Source of the DNA: Bacillota bacterium
GTDB taxonomy: Bacteria > Bacillota > Bacilli > Lactobacillales > Streptococcaceae
Length of the DNA stretch: 6,788 nt
Assembly (NCBI GenBank): GCA_021781855.1
Contig: JAJXWC010000123.1
Span: forward strand, 1 to 6,788
Direction of reading: 5' to 3'
In this document: piece after piece, positions 1 through 4,868 of the stretch
Position numbering within the stretch: the first letter of the stretch is position 1
How the letters are laid out: the number at the start of each line of letters is the position of its first letter
Notes under the pieces: generated by a model
What the model was told of the DNA's origin: nothing
Seen by the model: only the letters and a program-made list of their open reading frames with translations
Databases searched by the model: none
Program-made: the position numbers and the translations under genes

Positions 1-1692
1 TAAAGGCAGTCCATCAACATTGGCATTGCTCCCTACAGACTGGCTAGTTGGCAAACTCAAAACTCCTTGTAAGATATTAGTAATCATGTAGGCTGTATCT
101 GCTGTCATTGCCTGTGTTCTCTGAGGTTTATAGTCGATTTCACTGCCATCAGCCAGAACAATTTTGGTTACGTAATAAGGTTTTGTGTAAATTCCATTAT
201 TTGAAAATGCAGCATAAGCTGCCGCCATTTTTTCAGCGGAAGCCCCGTATTTCTCGCTATTTCCTCCTTGATTAGGGGTATTACTGGAGATTGCATTAGC
301 ATAAACTAACGGGTCGAAATTGAAATTTAATTTTGTCAGGAAATTTGTTGAATTGTTCAATCCCACATTAACCAAAGTTTTAACCGCAGGAATGTTACGC
401 GATAAATCAAGTGCGCTTTTCACAGTCATTGTGCCGTAATACTGATTGTTCCAGTTTTGAAGTGGCGTTCCGTCAGGATAGGTATAAGGCGCATCAACGA
501 CGGTATCGTCGGTCGAAGTATAAATTCCATTTTCAAAAGCAGGACCGTAATCAACAAGAGGTTTCATTGCAGAGCCCCAGTCTCTATCAGTCTGAACGGC
601 TTGGTTGGAGCCGAAAGTTACATTGGTCGGTTGATTCCGTCCGCCGATTTCAGCAACAACAGCCCCAGTTTGGACATTGACCACGGTTGAAGCTACTTGC
701 ATATCCGCATTCGGATAATTGACATACTGGCCAGTATTAACAATGTTATAAAGATTTTGCTGCGCCTGTGTATCTAATGTCGTATAGACTTTGACACCAG
801 CGTTGCTGATGTCCTCACCAGCCATTTGATTGGCTTGTGCAACGGCTTCTTTTAAGAAATTATCTGCATACGATGGAATAGTAACGCTCGGTTTGAGCGG
901 AAGCAGACCATCATTGATTGGTGTAGCAAGTGCTGTAGTTTTCTCAGCAGCCGTGATTTTTCCGTATTTATACATGGCATTAATGACCAAGTCACGTCGA
1001 TATTTAGCGGCTGTTGGATTTTTATAGGGATTATAAGTGTTAGGGGCTTGTGGCATGCCAGCCAATAAGGCAATTTGAGCGATGGAAAGCTGTGTTAATG
1101 GTTTGCCGTAGTAAGCCTCAGAAGCAGTTCCCATACCATAGTAGCCGTTTGCCATATTGACTTTATTGACATAGGCAGTGAAAATCTGTTCTTTTGTCCA
1201 TTTTTGGTCAAGCTGCAAAGCTAACCAAGCTTCTTGAATTTTTACACGAAGATTTTGGTCAGCCGTTGAAGTCGAGAACATGCCAAGTTTGATGAGCTGC
1301 ATATCCAAGGTTGACCCGCCATTAATTGACCCACCTTTGAGATTGTGAACTAAAGAACCTGCAATTCGAATAGGGTCAACACCACGGGTGTTGAAAAAAC
1401 GGTGGTCCTCAATGGAGGTCACGGCATCAACCAGACGCACAGGAATATTATCTGTTTGGACAAGATTACGTTGCTCAAGTCCCAAAGTGGCAATAACCGT
1501 TCCATTGCTATCTAAAAGTTGAGTCGAATTTGAGGACTGCAGCAAACTCAAATTGAGCGCTGGTGCGTCTTTCGCATAGTAAATAAAAATTCCAACGCCG
1601 GCGGCGGTAACTAAAATAATGGCAGAAAAAACGATAATAAAGAAAACTTTTATCGCTGTCAGTAGGCCTCTTTTTTTCTTAGGCTGAGGCAT
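1..1692 (-). CDS. pbp1A: Class A penicillin-binding protein 1A, bifunctional transglycosylase/transpeptidase (3' end outside window)
   Basis: This enzyme polymerises lipid II into glycan strands and cross-links the stem peptides at the outer face of the membrane. The 564 visible residues read without a break. A basic N-terminus (KKKR, 5-8) precedes one membrane anchor at about 16-39. The GT51 transglycosylase domain follows, with catalytic Glu95 in EDHRFF (95-100), GGSTLDMQL (125-133), second Glu154 in KIQEAW, and LLAGMPQAPN (209-218). The transpeptidase domain has the nucleophile motif SAMK (Ser374-Lys377) and SRN (431-433). The KTG motif lies beyond the left edge, so the missing C-terminus is a window effect. 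By memory it aligns best with streptococcal PBP1a. Residues 99-103 (NTRGV) lack the His usual in EDxxFxxHxG. It lies 19 nt after recU in an apparent operon. ATG at 1692 has no clear ribosome site; an in-frame ATT at 1716 has a good one. Family identity is near certain. Confidence 0.96.
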   Translation of the reverse strand, partial: MPQPKKKRGLLTAIKVFFIIVFSAIILVTAAGVGIFIYYAKDAPALNLSLLQSSNSTQLLDSNGTVIATLGLEQRNLVQTDNIPVRLVDAVTSIEDHRFFNTRGVDPIRIAGSLVHNLKGGSINGGSTLDMQLIKLGMFSTSTADQNLRVKIQEAWLALQLDQKWTKEQIFTAYVNKVNMANGYYGMGTASEAYYGKPLTQLSIAQIALLAGMPQAPNTYNPYKNPTAAKYRRDLVINAMYKYGKITAAEKTTALATPINDGLLPLKPSVTIPSYADNFLKEAVAQANQMAGEDISNAGVKVYTTLDTQAQQNLYNIVNTGQYVNYPNADMQVASTVVNVQTGAVVAEIGGRNQPTNVTFGSNQAVQTDRDWGSAMKPLVDYGPAFENGIYTSTDDTVVDAPYTYPDGTPLQNWNNQYYGTMTVKSALDLSRNIPAVKTLVNVGLNNSTNFLTKLNFNFDPLVYANAISSNTPNQGGNSEKYGASAEKMAAAYAAFSNNGIYTKPYYVTKIVLADGSEIDYKPQRTQAMTADTAYMITNILQGVLSLPTSQSVGSNANVDGLPL

Positions 1693-1711
1693 ATTTTGTA
1701 TTTGTTTCGTT

Positions 1712-2359
1712 TTAATCTTGGTGTACCTCGTTCATTTTTTTGACAATGTCTAAATAAGGAATTCTAGGAATTTGATTAGTTGAAATCTGGAAACCATTTT
1801 TACGAATAAAGTCAATGGGAATTGATTTTAAACCGTGTTTCTCACGATAAAAAGCAATTAAACTTGCTGAAGGAAGAAAATAAGTTTCATTGAGAAGTGC
1901 AAAATGCAATAGAACAAAAGCAATTCCTTTTTGAGCTAAGACAGCTTCCATGTGCCTGATTTGATGCTCGTGAAAATTTTTCAGCGGGAAAACGGTCTTT
2001 TGCTGCGTTTCTTTTGCCTCAAAATCCAGATAATAACCGTTCCAGACCCCAGAATAGTCAGTAGTTGAAGCCTGTTTAAAATAGGCTTCAGTAATCTTTG
2101 CGCGACTCCTTTTTGGATAATCCACTTTGACAATCTGAATCGGGGTTGGCTTCTTGTGGATAACAGCGAGTCCGCGCACAAGATAGTATTCGTTTGTCGC
2201 ATTGATTTCAGCCTCAAAATTCATGCCTCGCTTGCCGAATTCAACATCGGAAACAGACTTTGAGCTTTTAATCATCTTTTTCTGATTTGACAAACTGGTC
2301 AAATTCACTTTTTCAGGCGTACTGATTGAACGCGCAAGTCCTTTGGGGTATTTTAACAT
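1712..2359 (-). CDS. recU: Holliday junction resolvase RecU
   Basis: RecU is the Firmicute Holliday-junction-cleaving endonuclease, a dimeric Mg-dependent enzyme used in recombinational repair and chromosome segregation. The 215-residue product carries the family core: RGMNFE (44-49), INATNEYYL (52-60), AVIHKKPTPIQIVKVDYP (65-82), TTDYSGVWNGYYLDFEAKE (99-117) and FHEHQIRHM (129-137). The metal-binding residues known in B. subtilis (Asp88, Glu101, Lys103) correspond by spacing to Asp101, Glu114 and Lys116, so the active site is complete. The N-terminus (MLKYPKG) matches the streptococcal MVNYPH-type start. A stretch of roughly 13-16 residues before RGMNFE makes it slightly longer than the streptococcal protein. 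AAAGG at 2371-2367 sits 7 nt before the ATG and supports this start. The gene directly precedes pbp1A, the usual pairing in Streptococcaceae. No convincing promoter lies close upstream; a candidate -10 is about 300 nt away. Confidence 0.96.
   Translation of the reverse strand: MLKYPKGLARSISTPEKVNLTSLSNQKKMIKSSKSVSDVEFGKRGMNFEAEINATNEYYLVRGLAVIHKKPTPIQIVKVDYPKRSRAKITEAYFKQASTTDYSGVWNGYYLDFEAKETQQKTVFPLKNFHEHQIRHMEAVLAQKGIAFVLLHFALLNETYFLPSASLIAFYREKHGLKSIPIDFIRKNGFQISTNQIPRIPYLDIVKKMNEVHQD
1725..1729 (-). promoter_or_regulatory. Shine-Dalgarno-like GAGGT inside the recU 3' end
   Basis: GAGGT lies 32 nt before the pbp1A ATG at 1692, too far to serve it. It lies exactly 8 nt before an in-frame ATT (1716-1714), which overlaps the recU TAA by one base (ATTAA). 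No other GG-containing ribosome site lies between recU and the pbp1A ATG. It therefore bears on where pbp1A translation starts. What is seen is the motif, spacing and frame; use of ATT is inference. Confidence 0.35.
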
Positions 2360-2449
2360 AGAATTGCCTTTGGAGATAATATTGATGAGGTAGAAACTTA
2401 TTTAGTGGACAACCTCGCATCTTTGAGATGAGGTTTCCTGTACCTACGC

Positions 2450-2570
2450 TCTCCACTTTGCTACGAAAGATGAGAGCTTCGCTCTCTCTATTGCAACCTC
2501 AACACTGTACCTTACTGTTAAGCTGCAGATACTCACTACGTGCTTTAGTAGCGTAGCACAAGTGTGGAGA
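2450..2570. repeat. Imperfect terminal inverted repeat pair bounding about 121 bp
   Basis: The left arm TCTCCACTTTGCTACG (2450-2465) and right arm CGTAGCACAAGTGTGGAGA (2552-2570) pair over 7 plus 6 bases with an asymmetric centre. The interior holds a perfect 6-bp hairpin with a 3-nt loop at 2472-2486 and no ORF. The layout resembles a small non-autonomous element, but I see no target-site duplication beside the arms. The pairing could equally be RNA structure. Confidence 0.4.
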
Positions 2571-2653
2571 TATCACACACTGCTAAAATAAATTAAGCTT
2601 CGCTTTCACAAAGAAGTGAAAAATAACAAATGCGTAGCTAAAAAAATTTATAG

Positions 2654-2667
2654 TATAATGTATTATA
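2654..2667. promoter_or_regulatory. Palindromic -10 pair, possible two-way promoter for ypsA (+) and recU (-)
   Basis: TATAAT at 2654-2659 faces ypsA and ATTATA at 2662-2667 is a TATAAT facing recU; they are separated by GT. On the plus strand the -10 lies 36 nt before the ypsA start, a normal leader length. No good -35 hexamer is visible on either side, and neither -10 has the TGn extension. If the minus-facing -10 is used, recU mRNA would carry a leader of about 300 nt. The ypsA promoter is likely; the recU role is inference. Confidence 0.5.
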
Positions 2668-2695
2668 GCACAAATTATACAAGGATAAAACATTT

Positions 2696-3223
2696 ATGAA
2701 CACACTTCTCATCATGGGTTACAGCAGTTTTGATTTAGGAATTTTTGACGAAAAAAATCCGAAGATTTCTGTAATAAAAATGGCTGTCAAACGCGATTTG
2801 ACAAGATTTCTGGAAAATGGATTGAAATGGCTGATTTTTACGGGAACTTTAGGATTTGAATATTGGGCACTGCAAGTTGCTAAGGAGTTGCAGGGTGATT
2901 ATGATTTTCAAATTTCGACGCTTTTTGATTTTGAAACGCACGGGCAAAACTGGAACGAAACTAATCAGTTGAAATTATCCGAATTTAAGACCGTTGATTT
3001 TGTCAAATTCGCCTATGAGAGCTACGAAAATCCGAGTCAATTTCGTCAATACAATGATTTTTTGCTGGAAAATTCAGACGGAAGTCTCGTCTTTTACGAT
3101 GAAGAAAATGAAACAAAATTGAAATATATGGTTGAAAGAATGAAAAACACAGAAGATTATGAACTTAATCTCTTGACTTTCAGTGATTTGCAAGAACTTT
3201 TCGAAGAAATGACCGAAAATTAA
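2696..3223 (+). CDS. ypsA: YpsA family protein (DUF1273/UPF0398, SLOG-like fold)
   Basis: The 175-residue product matches B. subtilis YpsA (about 180 aa) along its length. Shared landmarks are the N-terminal MGYSSFDLGIF (7-17), the Gly-rich TGTLGFEYWA (49-58) before a helix, YENPSQFRQYNDF (110-122) and SDGSLVFYDEE (127-137). YpsA belongs to the SLOG/Rossmann-like superfamily, whose members are thought to bind nucleotides or nucleotide-derived ligands. B. subtilis and S. aureus YpsA are reported to affect cell division; the biochemical activity is unsettled. It is cytosolic, with no signal or membrane segment. AAGGA at 2681-2685 lies 10 nt before the ATG. In streptococci ypsA also sits divergent to recU-pbp1A but is usually followed by gpsB and rnpB. 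Here spx follows instead. Confidence 0.93.
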   Translation: MNTLLIMGYSSFDLGIFDEKNPKISVIKMAVKRDLTRFLENGLKWLIFTGTLGFEYWALQVAKELQGDYDFQISTLFDFETHGQNWNETNQLKLSEFKTVDFVKFAYESYENPSQFRQYNDFLLENSDGSLVFYDEENETKLKYMVERMKNTEDYELNLLTFSDLQELFEEMTEN

Positions 3224-3245
3224 ATTTGACAGAATGGTCAAATTT
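3222..3245 (+). repeat. Perfect 9-bp inverted repeat at the end of ypsA
   Basis: AAATTTGAC (3222-3230) and GTCAAATTT (3237-3245) flank the 6-nt loop AGAATG; the left arm includes the last two bases of the ypsA stop codon. The stem is AT-rich and no T-run follows directly (the next is at 3258-3264), so it is at best a weak terminator. The right arm is part of TCAAATTTGT, repeated exactly at 3271-3280 over the spx promoter, so an operator role is also possible. Confidence 0.5.
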
Positions 3246-3277
3246 GTACTTCCACCCTTTTTTTGCTCCATCAAATT

Positions 3278-3286
3278 TGTTATAAT
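3278..3286 (+). promoter_or_regulatory. Extended -10 promoter of spx
   Basis: TGTTATAAT gives a perfect TGn extension and -10 (3281-3286), enough to work without a good -35. The sequence 17 bp upstream is only a T-run. Predicted transcription starts near 3293, giving a leader of about 60 nt. A 10-bp direct repeat (TCAAATTTGT, 3238-3247 and 3271-3280) overlaps the extension. Confidence 0.8.
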
Positions 3287-3293
3287 GTAACAG

Positions 3294-3322
3294 GACACCG
3301 TCAAGAACTTTGATGAGGTGTC
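3294..3322 (+). promoter_or_regulatory. 5'-terminal stem-loop in the spx leader
   Basis: GACACC (3294-3299) pairs with GGTGTC (3317-3322), and TCAA (3301-3304) with TTGA (3310-3313) inside it. With transcription predicted to start near 3293, the hairpin would sit at the very 5' end of the mRNA. The 3' arm contains the GG of a GAGG ribosome site (3315-3318) for a six-codon ORF. No U-run follows, so it is not a terminator. Confidence 0.5.
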
Positions 3323-3324
3323 GG

Positions 3325-3345
3325 ATGAAGAATGATAAGAGATAG
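3325..3345 (+). CDS. Possible six-codon leader ORF before spx
   Basis: ATG at 3325 opens a reading frame encoding MKNDKR and closes at TAG (3343-3345). GAGG (3315-3318) lies 6 nt before the ATG, a good spacing, and is partly buried in the leader hairpin. The stop overlaps the AGGAG ribosome site of spx (3344-3348), and the spx GTG follows 9 nt after the stop, so reinitiation or coupling is possible. Six codons can arise by chance; only the arrangement argues for it. Confidence 0.3.
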   Translation: MKNDKR

Positions 3346-3354
3346 GAGCGAAAA

Positions 3355-3741
3355 GTGATTGATTTATATTTGTCGCCGTCATGCACGAGCTGTCGCAAAG
3401 CACGAGCTTGGCTGCAATCCCACGAGGTTCCGTATGTGGAACATAATATTTTGACTCAACCATTGACGCCGGAAGATTTGCGCAAAATTTTGACGAAAAC
3501 GGAAAATGGTACGGAAGATATTATTTCGACGCGGTCAAAAGTTTTTCAAAAATTGGCGGTGGACGTGGATAATTTGAAAACAAATGAACTGATTGAGTTG
3601 GTGACTGACTTTCCAAATTTGTTGCGTCGTCCGATTATCACCGATGACAAAAGGCTGCAAATCGGTTTCAACGAAGATGAAATCCGCGCATTTTTGCCTC
3701 GCGATTATCGGCGCGCTGAAATGCTGAGCACCACAGAATGA
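3355..3741 (+). CDS. spx: Spx-family transcriptional regulator (ArsC-like, SpxA1 type)
   Basis: Spx binds the C-terminal domain of the RNA polymerase alpha subunit and switches transcription under thiol, oxidative or envelope stress. The 128-residue product has the N-terminal redox motif Cys10-Thr-Ser-Cys13 (SPSCTSCRKARAWL, 7-20), Gly52 (the position needed for alpha contact in B. subtilis), STRSKVFQKL (58-67), LLRRPIITD (89-97, with conserved Arg92) and IGFNEDEIRAFLPR (103-116). It is closest to the streptococcal SpxA1 type and near full family length (about 131-134). The start is GTG, with AGGAG (3344-3348) 6 nt upstream; the protein begins exactly where orthologues do. It has its own extended -10 promoter and leads the UPF0223 and IMPase genes. 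Lactococci carry several Spx paralogues (trmA, spxB and others), so the exact paralogue name is uncertain. Confidence 0.95.
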   Translation: MIDLYLSPSCTSCRKARAWLQSHEVPYVEHNILTQPLTPEDLRKILTKTENGTEDIISTRSKVFQKLAVDVDNLKTNELIELVTDFPNLLRRPIITDDKRLQIGFNEDEIRAFLPRDYRRAEMLSTTE

Positions 3742-3751
3742 GAAATAAACA

Positions 3752-4033
3752 ATGAAAGAAAATTATTCTTATCCGCTTGATTTGACCTGGAGTACCGCTG
3801 AGATGACTGTGGTACTTTCGTTTTTTAATCAAGTTGAAGCTTACTACGAAAGTAATGTCAACTGTGAAAAATTTAGCGCTGCCTACGCCGAATTTAAAAA
3901 AGTTGTACCATCAAAAATGCAAGAAAAGCAGTTAGGACGTGAGTTTGAACAAACAAGCGGTTATTCAATTTACCAAGCTGTCAAAGGAGTGCAAGCCAGT
4001 GGAAGAAAATTTACAAATCACGAAAAAACTTGA
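3752..4033 (+). CDS. UPF0223 family protein (YktA-like)
   Basis: This 93-residue soluble protein belongs to UPF0223, a small Firmicute family of unknown function (B. subtilis YktA, 88 aa). The family pattern is visible: YPLDLTWSTAEM (7-18), FFNQVEAYYE (24-33), AAYAEFKKVVPSKMQEKQL (43-61) and FEQTSGYSIYQAVK (65-78). It looks all-helical, with no signal or membrane segment. It begins 10 nt after the spx stop and has only a weak ribosome site, so it probably depends on coupling to spx. Its last 35 nt overlap the start of the phosphatase gene. The same trio occurs in streptococci, so the arrangement is conserved, but the role is not known. Confidence 0.92.
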   Translation: MKENYSYPLDLTWSTAEMTVVLSFFNQVEAYYESNVNCEKFSAAYAEFKKVVPSKMQEKQLGREFEQTSGYSIYQAVKGVQASGRKFTNHEKT

Positions 4034-4775
4034 ACTTGCTAAAATCTGGGTGCAAGAAGCAGGACTTTTTCTTAAAGAAAATCTGACAGAACCACTGGAA
4101 ATTACAGAGAAAAGCCGATTCGACGATTTAGTTACTAATTTTGACCATGCTGTCCAGGACCAAATCGTTCGTAAAATTCTTCATCATTTTCCAAGTGACC
4201 ATATTCTCGCTGAAGAAGATAAAGTTAAAACCAAATTCAGCAATGAAATCCCATCACTTTGGGTTTTAGACCCTATTGACGGTACAACAAATTTTATTGT
4301 CCAAAAAGATAATTTCGCAGTTATGCTCGCTTATTATGAATACGGCGAGGGCAAATTCGGTTTAATTCTTGATGTGATGAAAGACCGGCTTTACTGGTGT
4401 GATGCTGTTAAAGCTTTTTGTAATCATCGAGAGCTAATGCCAGTTAAAACACCCCTTCATGCAGGTTTGCTTGGAGTCAATGCGTATATGTATCGTACAA
4501 ATGCCGGCGGTCTTCTTGATTTGAGTGCGCAAACACTGGGTGTACGAACTTGCGGAAGTGCTGGAATCAGCTATGGACAGCTTCTTGAGGGGAAAATCCT
4601 TGCTTATTTCAGCAATTTGTCACCCTGGGACTATGCGGCTGGAAGTATTATTTCTGAGCGGCTTGGTTTTACAACGGTAGCGCTAAATGGCGAGAAGCCC
4701 AAATACTGTGGGCGTCAAATGGTTTTCACAGCTCCTTTGGCGCTCTTGCCCGAAATTCAAAAATATATCCGCTAA
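3999..4775 (+). CDS. Inositol monophosphatase family phosphatase (SuhB-like)
   Basis: A 258-residue Mg-dependent phosphomonoesterase of the Li-sensitive IMPase superfamily. Motifs in order are DLVTNFD (43-49), ILAEED (69-74), WVLDPIDGTTNF (88-99) and SPWDYAAG (208-215). The metal and catalytic residues Glu72, Asp91, Asp94 and Asp211 are present, so it should be active. Natural substrates of the Firmicute members are not settled; inositol phosphates, 3'-phosphoadenosine phosphate or sugar phosphates are family possibilities. I place the start at GTG 3999 because AAAGGAG (3983-3989) lies 9 nt upstream. An earlier in-frame ATG at 3939 lacks a comparable site and would add 20 residues deep inside UPF0223. 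The 35-nt overlap implies translational coupling. It is last in the spx unit; no clear terminator follows. Confidence 0.93.
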   Translation: MEENLQITKKLELAKIWVQEAGLFLKENLTEPLEITEKSRFDDLVTNFDHAVQDQIVRKILHHFPSDHILAEEDKVKTKFSNEIPSLWVLDPIDGTTNFIVQKDNFAVMLAYYEYGEGKFGLILDVMKDRLYWCDAVKAFCNHRELMPVKTPLHAGLLGVNAYMYRTNAGGLLDLSAQTLGVRTCGSAGISYGQLLEGKILAYFSNLSPWDYAAGSIISERLGFTTVALNGEKPKYCGRQMVFTAPLALLPEIQKYIR

Positions 4776-4807
4776 ACCTTGATTTTATGCCATTGAATTC
4801 GAGCAAT

Positions 4808-4835
4808 TTTACAGATAGAATTTTTGTGTTATAAT
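4808..4835 (+). promoter_or_regulatory. Promoter of murA-epuA
   Basis: TTTACA (4808-4813), a 16-bp spacer and TATAAT (4830-4835) preceded by TGT (4827-4829) form a near-consensus extended -10 promoter. The predicted start near 4842 leaves a leader of about 27 nt. The only purine-rich site is GGAAAG (4848-4853), 15 nt before the ATG, which is longer than usual. Confidence 0.8.
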
Positions 4836-4868
4836 TAAGTAAAAATTGGAAAGTGATAAAAAATAAAC

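Larger units (their letters stand above)
2360..2695. other. 336-bp divergent intergenic region dense in inverted repeats
   Basis: No credible ORF lies here. Local hairpins can be drawn at 2411-2435 (10 bp with a 2-nt bulge), 2472-2486 (GAGAGC-TTC-GCTCTC, perfect), 2561-2581 (AGTGTG/CACACT) and 2604-2621 (TTTCAC/GTGAAA). A longer imperfect pairing joins TCTCCAC plus GCTACG (2450-2465) to CGTAGC plus GTGGAGA (2552-2570). AACCTC at 2495-2500 could pair with GAGGTT at 2430-2435 in competition with the first hairpin. CTGTACCT occurs twice (2438 and 2505), AGCTTCGCT twice, and GCGTAGC/GCTACG several times. It could be a decayed palindromic (MITE-like) insertion or a structured leader of recU. I could not match it to RNase P RNA, 6S RNA or a known riboswitch. 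Confidence 0.6.

Noticed and set aside
411..690. Plus-strand ORFs of 77-89 codons opposite pbp1A
   Set aside because: They are antisense to the uninterrupted transpeptidase domain, with low-complexity Gln/Arg/Ser-rich products and no promoter or ribosome site.
2360..2695. RNase P RNA (rnpB) or 6S RNA in the repeat-rich gap
   Set aside because: rnpB is near ypsA in streptococci, so I looked on both strands. The conserved RNase P words (such as GAGGAAAGTCC and its 3' partner) are absent, and no long 6S-type rod with a central bubble could be drawn.
3226..3231. TTGACA as a -35 for the spx promoter
   Set aside because: It is a perfect hexamer, but the nearest good -10 (3281) is 49 bp away and no -10 lies at 16-18 bp. 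It is part of an inverted repeat instead.
3939..3998. Upstream ATG (3939) as the start of the IMPase-family gene
   Set aside because: It would overlap UPF0223 by 95 nt and has no good ribosome site, whereas GTG 3999 has AAAGGAG 9 nt upstream and gives a family-typical N-terminus.
4776..4807. Terminator between the IMPase gene and murA
   Set aside because: Only a 4-bp ATTG/CAAT stem around GAATTC can be drawn and no T-run follows, so read-through from the spx unit into murA remains possible.
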